From Ceratopteris richardii (taxonomy: Eukaryota; Streptophyta; Polypodiopsida; Polypodiales; Pteridaceae), in assembly GCA_020310875.1 (NCBI GenBank), contig CM035413.1, forward strand, positions 169,041,996 to 169,105,995: a stretch of 64,000 nt of DNA, read 5' to 3'. The notes under the pieces are model-generated. The model did not search any database, was not told the origin of the DNA, and saw only the letters and a program-made list of their open reading frames with translations. The translations under genes were made by a program, and so were the position numbers. How positions within the stretch are numbered: position 1 is the first letter of the stretch; every line of letters begins with the position of its first letter. Positions 31,603-42,394 of this stretch are shown piece after piece.

Positions 31603-33446
31603 TAATTTTCTTCCTTGCACACTCAGTACACGCTCAGATCGTCACCGATTCTTTGTTATTACTGTCTTGATTCTTTTTAGATTTCTTTAGATTCTTGTCT
31701 TAATGTATGCGTCAGGAATTCGACTTTCCGTTATAATTTTGAGTTCTCGTTCTGTCAGACTTATGTTCTTTCCTTTAGGTTTTCGTGTCACACACCTTTA
31801 CTTTAGTCTTGAACTTGATAACTTTAATTCTCTTGAACTTGAGGCGTTCCTATCGTCTTAATCCACAATGCTACCGTTTAGCCTAAGCTAAGAATTGACT
31901 GAGGGGGTTGAGTAATCTTCCAACCTCGAGTCAGCTTTTCTGGTTGCTCTGATGCCCAAGAAGCCGTGCTTCCCAAGCTTTATGCCCTTCACTGCCTTGC
32001 CTTGGTTGCCTTTGATTGCCCTTGCTAGACCTGGAAAAATCCAATATTAGACCAATTCACAGTTGGATGATCAAGCACTTGAGTATATACACCTTTTAAT
32101 TCCCTTCCCTTTTGCCCAAATTTTTAATGCTTGCCCCCTTGCTTTCTAGTCCCAAACTAGGTCAACCTCAAAAAACGGACTTCGGATGACAAAGTTATGA
32201 TCGTTCAGGCCCTGGGGGGTAAAAACTCACAAACAGGTTTTTCTCCAAATATGAGCTAAGGGGTCTCCTATGAGTCTAATCACCCAAAAATTTCCCAAAA
32301 ATAGCCCCAAAATTGGCCAAAAAATGAAACCCTAAAATTTGCGATGGGGGTGCACAATCGCGATGGTCTGGGACCGTCGCGATGGCGTGAGGTTGCACAA
32401 TCGCGATGGCGTGGGATTGCACAATCGCGATGGCGTGGAATTGCACAATCGCGATGGCGTGGATTTGCACAATCGCGATGGCGTGGATTTGCACAATCGC
32501 GATGGCGTCAGTCAACGGTCAACGTGCACAATCGCGATGGTCTGAAAGTGCACCGTCGCGATGGCCTGAACGCGATGGTCTGGGCGCGATGGTCTGGGCC
32601 AATCGCGATGGTCTGAACGTGATGGTCTGAAGTGCACCATCGCAATGGCTTGCACAATCGCGATGGTCTGAAAGTGCACCGTCGCGATGGTCTGGGCGCG
32701 ATGGTCTGAACCAACCGCGATGGTCTAGGCGCGATGGCGTGAGCCAATCGCGATGGTCTGACTTTTTGAAGTGTCGCGATGGTGTCGTCGCGATGGTCTG
32801 AAGTGCACCGTCGTGATGGTCTGAATTGCCACGTGGCACCGTCGGCGCGATGGCGTGACACAATCGCGATGGTCAGAGACCGTCGCGATGGTCCGGCCAA
32901 GCCGTCGCGATGGCGTGAGCCAATCGCGATGGTGTGACACAATCGCGATGGTCAGAGACCGTCGCGATGGTCCACCAAACAGTGATTTTTTGAGATGCAG
33001 CTATGGATTCCTACACATGCAGGGGTCGCCTACACGCTGGTGTGGTCGCCTTCTTCAAAATCCGAACTTTGCAGACCATCGCGATGGTCTGACACAGTCG
33101 GCAATTTCTGACAGACCCTGAAAATTTTACCTTTTTGCAGCCTTCCTGATGCACTGAAGCTCTGTATCTGCAAGAAAACTCAAGAAAACAGAAGTACACA
33201 CAAGCACAAGAGTTCTCTCTCACTCTCTCGCATGCACAAATGAGGGGAAATGAGGAGAATGGGTGGATATGGTGAATTTTCTGATTTTTTTGGAGATGAA
33301 GATGATGATGCGGTGATGAAGATGGAGTGTGGGGAAGGTGAAAAACACTAAAAACTAAGTAAAAACAATAACAAAAACTGAAATTTTTACCTTCCAACGC
33401 CACTTCTTGCTATACTCTTACCATCACACATTCGTCCTAGACTCGA
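31603..33446 (-). other. Leader of element C
   Basis: About 1.8 kb with no credible gene. In transcript order it has a GAT/GAA-rich opening, a repeat array, a motif near 32180-32200 (ggatgacaaagttatg on the plus strand) matching the conserved leader block of A and B, then about 500 bp that resembles the leader of E (tagcctaagct, gattgac and ccaacct in the same order near 31870-31930 and 57910-57965). Confidence 0.75.
32339..32970 (-). repeat. Leader repeat array of element C (TCGCGATGG units)
   Basis: About thirty units built on aatcgcgatgg or gtcgcgatgg, with spacers such as tctgaa, cgtgga and tgcac. It occupies the same slot as the arrays of A and B; only the TCGCGA core is shared. Confidence 0.85.
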
Positions 33447-33464
33447 TCCCCGGCAACGGCGCCA
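33447..33464 (-). other. tRNA-Asp primer-binding site of element C
   Basis: The plus strand reads tccccggcaacggcgcca, 7 nt from the LTR, with the same ccaaatttgg palindrome as in B. Confidence 0.9.
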
Positions 33465-33471
33465 AATTTGG

Positions 33472-34121
33472 TGTTGCTCTAGCACAATGGTGAGAACCAC
33501 GTTAAGAAGCTTCACCTCCTTAATGTCAATCCGCGGAAGAGATAGGAGTGATATGAAGATCGTGAATGTGAGATGAAGTGAGAGTGAAGGTGAGAAGCAT
33601 AGAAATGCACACACACATACACACACACTACGAAGAGACAAGCAAGACACAATGGAAGGTGAGGAATCAACTCTATTACTCAAGAACACTATTACAAACT
33701 CAAAAGAACTCTAAACTCCAACAAGCTAACATGAACCAACCTCAAAAATGAGCTCTCTAGCTCTTTTTATAGTTTCTAGACTAGTTTTGACCGGTTTCAC
33801 ATCTAGTGACCGGCATGGTTAAAAAATAGGTCCTAGATGCTATTTGGAAGGGTAAACGGTATCTAAAAATAACGAAAATTGGTACGTGCATTCTACCTAA
33901 GCTCCTCAAGCTCGAGGACTCCTCGGCTTGCACAAAATGGAGCTATGGATTACAAAATGAGGTTTTTCTATGTTACATATGTTACAATTAATGATAAAAA
34001 TCACTGTTGAATGTTTTGAAAAGTGATAAAAAACATATTTGTTTGAGAAATTGATCCGACTGGCTCCCTGCTCCGTCGTTACATGCTTCCATGGCGTCTG
34101 TGCCTCTGGCTGCTTCCAACA
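33472..34121 (-). repeat. 5' LTR of element C (650 bp)
   Basis: Plus-strand limits TGTTGCTC to TCCAACA. It shares with the A, B and E LTRs the TATA region, the hairpin palindrome (33907-33930) and the tgaccggcatggttaaaaa-type block, but differs near both ends. The base run after it (catgg) may be half of a target duplication; the partner is outside the window. Confidence 0.85.
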
Positions 34122-34209
34122 CATGGCTAAGGCAAGGTAAAGTAATTTTGGATTTTAAAAATATGAAGCTTAAATTGACAATAAATGACAAAAAGTTTTT
34201 AATGTTTTA

Positions 34210-34650
34210 TTGAGTAATGAAGAACAGGAAATTCAACAGGACATCTATGACTTAGATTTGGAAAGATTTACTTTTCCACTCGAAGCTACAAAGGAATCAC
34301 AAATAGAACTCCTCGATAATCAAATCCACTTCAGACACAAACAGGAGGAAATTGAAGGAACCAAAGGTGTTGAAAAGACAATAGAAAGGTGGGAAGTATG
34401 GAATAATCAGAAACATCTAGATCTCAAAACAGAAAGGATGTGGAAACCGAGGACATCCAAGCATTGCTCATCCAAAAAATTTATCAAAACAAAATGGATG
34501 TGGAAACCAAAGGCTTCCAAGTATTTTTTATCAAGGGGAAATGATTTTACTCCAAAAACAAAGTCAACAGGAATCAAGTATTTTTGGGTGAAAAAATCAG
34601 ACCTGCTTCAATGGAGAAAAAATAAGGATGAAGATACAAAAATAGTGTAG
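34210..34650 (+). pseudogene. Pol C-terminal tail of element F
   Basis: A 146-codon open stretch with repeats MWKPRTSKH, MWKPKASKYF and KYFWVKKSDLLQW. These recall the WVPKK repeats closing the polyprotein of A, B and E. Its upstream part is not in the window because C intervenes. I infer the tail of pol, not an independent gene. Confidence 0.55.
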
Positions 34651-35149
34651 AAGCATGAAGAGCTACAAATAAAGGGAAGGACAACCTTGTTATCAAATAT
34701 ACACTTTGGATTCCTACACAAAGACTCAGAATTTCATCAAGATAGATTTATGACACTCTTGAACTTATTTCCAAGTACTTCACCTCATTCTTTTTTCTAG
34801 GAAAAAGAATAGGAGGGGAAGAGATAAAAGGGAAAATTATTAAAAATTTGAGAAAATCATTAAAAATTTCTTTTCATAAGTTATAAAGCACCAGCAAGAT
34901 ATAGGTTATAATTCAGCAGGACTAAGCAGTCACTGTGTAATTATTTCTGCTTTTGGATATTTTTTTCTTATATCTGTCTAAATTATTTTAAAATTTCATT
35001 CATTATTTTCTTATTTAAAAAGGGAGAGCACTAGATATCTTGCTAACACATGTGATATCACTTCAATTTTGTTGTACCTGTGATACAAATAAGAAAGTCA
35101 TTGTTTATCTTTTATTTTTTCTTGAATATCATTTTATCTCAAGACAAAG
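34651..35149 (+). other. Noncoding spacer of element F
   Basis: A+T-rich, with no gene seen. It contains the polypurine-like sequence at 34810-34822 and a pyrimidine-rich stretch just before the extra coding region. Confidence 0.5.
34810..34822 (+). other. Internal polypurine-tract-like copy in element F
   Basis: taggaggggaaga is identical to the 13 bases of the terminal tract at 39542-39554, but lies between the pol tail and the extra coding region and is not followed by an LTR start. Confidence 0.5.
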
Positions 35150-38100
35150 GTGTTCTCTTTTGTATCTTCTGTGACTTATGTGGTGGGAGTTTTTGGTGTG
35201 ATGTGTTATATGTCTTTCAAAATGGTGAATGCAAAAGAATTACCTATTCATGACTTCAAAGCAGACTCTATAACATTGTCAAGAGGACACTGGTTTTTGG
35301 ATAGTGAAGCAGTTTCAGAAGATGTAGAACTAGAATCTGATGAAGAACAGGATATCCCAGAAGCTGAGAAGATAGCCAAAGAGCTGAGGGAAACCATCAA
35401 TATCATTGGTCAGCATATCTTTACAGTGGGAATTGGAGGTCATAAATATACCATGCTATGTCAGGAATTCTACAAATTTCAAAAAGTGACAGCTAATTAT
35501 AAAAGATGGAAGGTAGTGGGATTACATAAACTATTGGATGAACCTCTCTTTTTTATAGATTTTGAGAGAGTGTCACAGGTCATGTCTAGTTTGTTGGAAG
35601 TGGGCAAAGGGAATGATGCATATTTCAGATGTTCAGTAATGGACAAGGAGAATAAAAAGGTGCAGATAACCATCAAAGTAGAACATATCAAGGCAGCTCT
35701 TCAATTTTATCCCATGGGAACCAAATTGGATGGCAGTTTTGTCAAGAAGAATAAAGCAACCTATGCTGGATATTCAAAGTTTGCAGACTTCAAAGGAAAA
35801 GAAAATGAAGAATCTGCCACCAGAATGTTTCTTCAGTATCTGTGCTTTCCAAAATTGCCAAGATATACAATGCAGCATAAGCTAGTGACATTGGTTATGT
35901 TCAATAATAAGGACAAGACTAAACCATTTGGAGTTATGGATGTAACTCCCTACATTCATGACCAATTGAAGGAAGCAGCAAAGCATTGGGAGCAGAGAAA
36001 GTTTATGAATGGGGCACAATTTTTAACAAGAATTATATACCATGTTTTAGGTATGGAGAAGCTCAATATTTCAGGAGTTTGATGGCAGGAGTTAAAAGTC
36101 CTTCAAAGATGATGTCTATAAGAGAAGCAGAAGTCCAGACAAGCATGAGGGGATCAGGAAGGAAAAGGAAAGGGGTATCAGATGAAGTAATTCCAGTAAA
36201 GAAGAGAAGACTAGATCCAAGGAATGTGGTCTTGGAACAGGAAGAAGTGACAAAAGAGGACTGTGAAGCAGCTCAGAAAGAAGTCGAGGCCTCAAAGGAA
36301 CCCCACCCACCTCAAACAAGCAAGGAAAAAATTTATTCATATTTAACTGAAGATAATGATAAAAGGGCAGTTTGTGAAGCTCAGTATTAGAAAATGTTTG
36401 AAAATTATTCATGTAAAGCAACTGATTGGATACAAGAGGAGGTGGAACATTATGAAGAATTACATGATCAAATGATGGCTGCAAAAATTGAAGAAGTGTT
36501 TGTCAAGAAAGAAGTGGAATTATTGGCTTATTTTAAGGAATTACAAGGTCCTCTAGAGACTAGAACTACAGTGGTAGTAAAAAAGAAGGTCCAGAAGAAA
36601 CCGACCCAGAAAAAGAAGTTAACCAAAAAGAGTAAGGGAAAAGCAGTTGAATATGGGCAGAAGGAAGAATCAATAAAATTATCATCAGAATTATCACCAG
36701 GAGAAAAGACTCAAAAGAAATCAATTGGAATAGAAGAGCATAGAATGGATAAACAAGGGGTAGCTAGTTCTTCACAATTTTCTTCAGATTCAAAAAGTGA
36801 TGTTGATAATTTCCTTCTCAAGAGTTTAAACCTCTCAGTACCCAGCACACCAATAAAAACAGTACAAGCCTCTGCAAAAAATGAAACACCAGAGGAATTG
36901 AGCCAAAAATCAAAAGGGATACAAGTCTATGAAGAATCAATAAAACCACTTAGTCCTAGGGAGGAAAAAAGGAAATTAAAAGGTAAAGAACTAATGATGG
37001 AAGAAGGGGTTGAAGCAAGGAAAGAACTCAGTAGTGGACTGAGGGACATAGGATTTTAAGCTATATGGACAAAACCCTCACAACAACCTCATTATCAACC
37101 ATATGAGGAAAAACAAGGAGTCGAAAGCTAAGCACAATTATATAGCCAGCTGCAGAAACAAGACGATGAAAGCAAAAAAGAAGAAAATGTTGCAATATCA
37201 GAAAGATCAACAAGAACAGATTCTAAGGAATATACAGAAGGAAAAACAGAAACACAAATAAATGAGAGTATAGAGGAGGTACTTTTTGATCTAGGACATA
37301 ATGAAGATTTCACACATATAGGGGATCAGGGAAGAGAAGAAGAGATAGATTCTATGGACATAGATGAACAGGAGGAGGAACAAAAAGAGCAGCAAGTGAA
37401 TGATAAAAAAGGAATTCAGTGGAAAAAGGTTCAGTCTTAATACACAAAAACAAAGAGGAAATACAAGTTATTCAAGAGACACAAAAGGAATTTGATGGAA
37501 AAGAGGTAGAAGTATTGGAAGAAGAAAAAGACTATGAAGAGGAAGAGAATCAGGTTACAGAATATGAGGAAGAGGATGGAGAAAAAAATGAATATAAAGA
37601 GGAAAAGCAGATAGAAGTGAAGCAAATTGAGTTGGAAATTGGCCTTGAAAGGATACCGAAGGATATCAGATCTGCATGTAAGATCATCATGAGTAACATA
37701 GAACAATTTAGACCCTCCAATAGAAATATGATTATATCAGGAATGGTGGCTGAGTCAGAATTTGTGAAAGGTAGCACAATCATCAAAGAGCAAAAGAAAG
37801 AAAAGGAGTGGTTGGAAGATCAGATCAGGGTCATCCATGAAAAGAATGAAATTTTGTCCAAAAGAATAATTTCATTAGAAGAGCAAGAGGTTCAAATCCA
37901 GAACAAAATTCAATTTCTTGAAAGCAAATGTACCAAGCAGTTGGAGCATATTAATAAAATGGAAATGGAATTGAAGAAAGTAGAAGGAAGATTTAGAACT
38001 CTTCACAGTTCATATCAGATAATTGTCAAAGCTAATGAAGACATAAACAGATTGTTGATAGAGGAAGGTCAAATGAAAGAAGAAAGTCAGAATGTACAAA

Positions 38101-39462
38101 GCACCCAAAATGAGAGGGAAGAGTTGAATAAGGAAATTCTAAGGTTACAAGAAGAATTGAAAGAAGCCAAGGAAATGGAGAAACAAGCTAGTGTGCATAC
38201 TGCCAGTGCAATGAGAGGATATAACAATTTACATTTGGAAATAACAAAAGAAAGAAGTGAATGGAAATCATAGAGAGAGCAATTGATATCTCAGAATCAA
38301 GGGTTAATGTTGATGGTGGAATAGTTACAGAAAAACTTGGAATGCTCACAAAAACAGGTTGAAGAACAAGTGGTGACCACAGAAGCAGAGGAACATGAAG
38401 GAGGAGAAGAAAAGAGATTTCAAAATTTTGGTGAACAAGAAGACAAAGCTGTTGAAGAATATTCAGATGAATTTGTTCAAAGGCTTTTAACAGACAGGGA
38501 ATCACGAATGGAGTTCATAAGGAAAATGCATAATGAGTATGAAGAGCAGATTGTAAACTTTGCTCTCAATAAAGGAGTAAATTCAGATCAACATCATTGG
38601 GTAGCTCATGGTTTAGGAATACCATTCTCTATGATTCTGGAAAGTGTCAGGAGTTATCAGATTGCAAGGGTAGGACTAGCACCAGATATTTGGAATATGA
38701 AGAAGATATTAATGTCACCAAGGAGTTGATTGAAAAAGCTAACCCTAAATGGAGGAACAGATGGTTGAATGCTAACAAGGAATGCAAGAAGATCTGGAAA
38801 AAGGCACCTTTGCAGTTAAAAATAAATCCAGCCTATTGTCCAGTAGCCAGAAGAAGAGAATGGTCAGTATTTTGGGAAAGAAGAAATGCAGGTCAACTTC
38901 CAGCAAAATGGCTAAATTTCCCAAAAATAGCAGGACCAAAAGTAGGAACATGGCCAACCAAGAAGTATATGATTGATACAACAGAATTTGTTATATCCAC
39001 ATACAAAGATGTAAATGATCCAGCGTGTATTTTGTTAGTAAGAGTGATGCGACTTGTATGGTGACATGCATAGAAACATTCACAGACACAGAAGTAAGGA
39101 CTCTCAACTACATTGGATTCAACTCAGCTACAGATGCTTTACTCTTGGACTTAAGTGAAACACCACATAGAATTTGTTTAATGGCATATTATAGCAGAAT
39201 AGTATTTCTGGGAAGCCATTATCTTCAAATCTTTGAAGATGCTTTTGACTATGGGTTTTTTGAAAGAGAGTCAGAAATTTTTGGGAATTTATCAGTAATC
39301 ACTAAATCAAGACTCACTGCATATGAAGCTGCTTATACAAAATACTTGAAGAACGATGTGATAGACAGACCAGAGGCAGCAGTACAATGGAGGAAAGCTT
39401 TGTTTGAAATGGTGAACAATTTGAATATTACAGAAAGAAAGAGTCATGATCTATTATCTTAG
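35150..39462 (+). pseudogene. Very long extra coding region of element F, function unknown
   Basis: About 4.3 kb, broken, with roughly five breaks. Product not recognised. Visible parts: a hydrophobic N-terminal segment (FVSSVTYVVGVFGVMCYMSF, if the first ATG is used; a second start at MVNAKELP is equally possible); a globular part of about 270 residues ending in FMNGAQFLTRIIYHVLGM; a long acidic and lysine-rich low-complexity section (about 36.1-37.6 kb); a coiled coil rich in E, K, Q and L (about 37.6-38.3 kb); and a C-terminal globular part (about 38.6-39.4 kb) rich in W and Y. Its place between the pol tail and the polypurine tract fits the extra or env-like frames of some plant LTR elements, which in known families are expressed from spliced RNA. 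A captured host gene is the alternative. Confidence 0.6.
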
Positions 39463-39541
39463 GTTTATCAAAGAAAAAAGAAATGAAGGAAGCTCTCATT
39501 ACTTGCCTGTAAGAATATTTTTTGTCAGGAGCCAAAAAGTC

Positions 39542-39555
39542 TAGGAGGGGAAGAA
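39542..39555 (+). other. Polypurine tract of element F
   Basis: taggaggggaagaa lies immediately before TGTTAGAGG, an LTR-type TG start. Confidence 0.6.
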
Positions 39556-39600
39556 TGTTAGAGGAAGAATTTTTTTGAGGGAAAACTATTTTTAAAATAT
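39556..39600 (+). repeat. Start of the 3' LTR of element F
   Basis: About 45 bp beginning TGTTAGAGGAAG after the polypurine tract. Beyond it the sequence reads as the far end of the minus-strand extra coding region assigned to E. The exact border is not visible because no second copy of this LTR is in the window. Confidence 0.4.
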
Positions 39601-41419
39601 CAAAAATTCGTAGAAATATTTATACAAATGATGTGAAAATTGAGGAAGTATGTGGTAATGGTGGAAGTGGGGGTGGTAGTGCCATGTGGTGAAGTGAATT
39701 GTGTAGTGAGAGGTGAGGGGTGTGGTGAGAGTGGTTCCACCTGATGTTCTTCTATTTGTGTGGTATCTCCTGATTCTGATACATTGATGTGAATTTGCTT
39801 GCCGGATCGCATGGGACGGGTTGGCACTCTTTTTCCGAAGCGATGAATGTAAGACACAGCCGAATGAATGGCTTCATCCAGGCCCACCATGTCCGCGTGC
39901 AGGTTCAGGGACTCAATAAACATTTCATCCACTCCCTCTTCTCCTAACATCTGACTTATTAGCATTTTTCCGGTTTCGAGTGATAGTTTATGCTGTTCTT
40001 GGACTCGCTTCATGGTTTCATACAATCTTTTTATTTGTGCCGAATAGGTTGGGGCACTCGCTAGTTCTGAAGGTTCTTCGTATTCTTGATCATGCTCCTC
40101 GTATGCTTCTTCGTCCTCAGTCTCTTCTTCATCTTCCTCTACTTTTACTACTTCTGGTTGGGTAGGGACTGAAGTTGTAGTGGTAGGTTGTGGTCCTTGG
40201 GTGTGCTCTGCTTCTGTCTCTAAGTTAGAATCATTAATCATGCGGGCGATTTCTTCATCTGTCAAATCGGCTAGGGTGTAGCCTTGTGGGAACTCCAAGT
40301 CCGATGGAATCGGAGGGAACACCAGATTGGGTCCTTCTGCACTTGGTCTGGGTAGGCGAATAGTAAATGGTCGGACACGTCGCGTTTCTGGAGGGGTCAC
40401 CTCTGGTGTGGTGGTGGCTCCCCTTGCTTGGGCACACGGTAATTGAACTATTCCTCTCATTTTCTTCGATGGAGGACCCGCCGTTGATAGCCGTCTTTGG
40501 AATTCTTGGGCCCTAGACCATAGTAGTGCTCTTTGAATGGGCACGTTGTAAGCTAAGCACCTGTAAATTATTTTTGTCAGAGCACAACATCCATGAAGCA
40601 CATTCTTCTGTTTCTTATTCCATCGTTGATGGGCTAGGTGGATTTGATCGATGATCGAGTGTGTCAAATTGATGGTGAGATTCTCAGTCTCTGCCAAGTA
40701 CAAGCTGAACCAGATTTTTTTGGTGGCATTGTGAAGCGTTCTTGGGCGGGGAAAGTGAAGTGCTGCATGATTGTTTGTAGGTGGAGAGCGATGGTTCGTG
40801 TCATTGCTACCATGTCCTTCAATTTGTTAAGATCCTTGTGCTTCATCCTGCCTGGAATCATTGTTTCTTTCTAAGTGGGAATATGCATACCTTGCATGTT
40901 CAATGCTTCTCGTACTAGGTTGAGGGTCAGTTTGAATCTTTTGAGCTCGTGGCCTGGTGTCAATGAGGGTAGCACGAAGGTACTATCGCCTCCTTTGGCC
41001 CTGCTAGGGTGATGGTCCTGATAAGGTAGGAGCAGTGCAGGAAATCTGGCTTAGGTAAATGTGCCCGGAAATAGCCATCCAAGCCTGCTTTGGTCCATAC
41101 TGATCGCATTACTTTTGCATTCTGATACTGCTCAAATTCACGGGTAAAGAAATGATATCGTTCCCATTTGCCATTAAACTCAAGCTCTGCCTCCCAAAAG
41201 TAGGTGCCGTCTCCCAATGGCCCTGCGACATCACTAAACCAATGTGCGTGTTTCCCCACTTGAGAAGTGTGCCCCTGAGGCGGTCTTGAATAGGAAGCAC
41301 ATGCACAACTCTAAGTTCTTGCGGTCTCTCAGTGAGTTGTGGTTCAGAAGGAGGGTTTCAATGTCCACTATCTGGGCGCTAGACCCTGCCTGGGAACTGG
41401 TGTCTCTGGCTTCTGCCAT
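39600..41419 (-). pseudogene. Extra coding region downstream of pol in element E
   Basis: Begins MAEARDTSSQAGSS about 270 bp after the pol tail and runs in the same direction; a few breaks. The N-terminal part carries EFNGKWERYHFFTREFEQY; the middle has VLHGCCALTKIIYRCLAY, close in pattern to NGAQFLTRIIYHVLGM in F. The C-terminal half is proline- and acid-rich with a short helical segment (IKRLYETMKRVQEQHKLSLE). It recalls the plant-specific proteins labelled putative plant transposon protein in domain databases; I could not test this. Function unknown. It could have belonged to another element, since E's 3' LTR is not seen. Confidence 0.5.
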
Positions 41420-41685
41420 GTTACAACTTGCTTGCTAGTTCTGTGAGAATATAGAAGCATGCGTTAACATTGTAAAGGACAAGGTAGAACAATTTTTGTC
41501 CCCGTTACAACATAACATGAGGTGAATGATGAGTTAGTCGATCAGTGTGTGCTCGATGCTTGTGTATGTTGTTAGTGAACAAGTGGTCCTATGAGGTAAG
41601 TGAAAAGATGGAGTGTGAGAATGATGTAGTTAGTAGGTGGAGATGAATTTACAAATGGGATCGGGGGTTTATTACAAGCTTTGGG
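41420..41685 (-). other. Spacer between pol tail and extra coding region of E
   Basis: About 270 bp with no open frame of note. No gene, repeat or clear signal seen. Confidence 0.5.
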
Positions 41686-42029
41686 CTACCAAACACAATG
41701 GATAACTTTCAGTTTTGGTTTTGTGGAGACTCTGGAGGGCTTTATGAGGGTGTTTGACTGGAAATGAGGCTTTTTAGGGACCCGTTTACAAGTGATTCCG
41801 CTCGTGCTCATGTGTAAATATGTGTTTGTGTGTATTGAATGAGAGTGGGCATCGGCTCTTCGAGTGAGTGAACCCTGTTGTACATGGTGCGATTTGTGTG
41901 TGACTAGTTGAGTCCACAAGCAAGCCTTAGGCACCCAAATTTGTCTTGAGTGGGGGCCAGCCTTCATCGACTTCTTGGGTACCCAGATAGATTTCACTTT
42001 CAGAGAAGAATTTTTGGAAGGCTTCTTAT
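41686..42029 (-). pseudogene. Pol tail of element E, left of H
   Basis: In the E sense it encodes IWVPKKSMKAGPHSR and QIWVPKACLWTQL, the WVPKK-type repeats that end the polyproteins of A and B, then about 90 further residues. The sequence to its right resumes beyond H at 48846. Confidence 0.75.
42025..42029. repeat. Target-site duplication of element H, left copy
   Basis: cttat directly before the LTR start; matches 48846-48850. Confidence 0.92.
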
Positions 42030-42225
42030 TGTTAAGGAAACACTCACGAATTTGACACAACAAACAAGACAGAAACGGAATCTTCAGAAAATCGGCGCAC
42101 AGGTGTACAGTATGCGAAGTTAGTGCGCGGTGTCCGCACAACAGAGCAATTAACCGCGGCGGGCGCGTAAGGCGCACATAACACGAATTGAAGAATGACA
42201 GAGCAAATGAGCGCCAAAGAAATTG

Positions 42226-42235
42226 TATATATATA
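42226..42235 (+). promoter_or_regulatory. TATA box in the 5' LTR of element H
   Basis: tatatatata about 196 bp from the LTR start; the only strong TATA in the first 300 bp. Confidence 0.6.
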
Positions 42236-42322
42236 CAGCAAGATTTGAAGAACAAAGGGGCGCAGGAGTACGTGCGTGTATGCGAGTAACGCTGATACAC
42301 AGAGGAGAACGAGAGACTGAGA

Positions 42323-42394
42323 GAAGACGCCATAGATCGCGTATGAGTGAAGAGAGAATTAGAAGTTCTCAGAAGACGCCATAGATCGCGTATG
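42323..42394 (+). repeat. 23-bp direct repeat within the H LTR
   Basis: Two exact copies of a unit starting gaagacgccatag and ending atcgcgtatg, 49 bp apart from start to start. The same pair is in the 3' LTR at 47858-47880 and 47907-47929. It lies just downstream of the presumed transcription start. Confidence 0.85.

Larger units (their letters stand above)
27379..34121 (-). mobile_element. Ty3/Gypsy element C, 5' part
   Basis: The minus-strand element into which B inserted: 5' LTR, tRNA-Asp site, repeat-rich leader, gag and part of pol. Its pol continues at 13568-14169, and the remainder lies left of the window. It is broken: several breaks, and parts of the usual gag-pro-pol span are absent. 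It is the same family as A, B and E but a distinct subfamily, with a 650-bp LTR of different U5 end. It is older than B, which interrupts it, and younger than F, into which it inserted. Its age cannot be read from an LTR pair because the other LTR is outside. Confidence 0.88.
34122..39600 (+). mobile_element. 3' part of an old plus-strand LTR element F
   Basis: Contains, in order, a pol tail with W-x-PK/WVKK-type repeats, a noncoding stretch with a polypurine-like sequence, a very long extra coding region, then a polypurine tract and the first bases of an LTR (TGTTAGAGG). C is inserted in it, so the upstream pol should lie beyond C's other end, left of the window. The sequence is visibly A+T-richer than A, B, C or E. 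It is broken, with several breaks. The LTR is followed for only about 45 bp before sequence assigned to E starts. Assignment to Gypsy rests on the tail repeats. Confidence 0.65.

Noticed and set aside
34122-34126. Target-site duplication of element C (catgg)
   Set aside because: The partner copy would lie outside the window, so it cannot be confirmed.
35150-39462. Independent host gene
   Set aside because: It lies between a pol tail and a polypurine tract/LTR start in the same orientation and is broken; host capture is kept only as an alternative.
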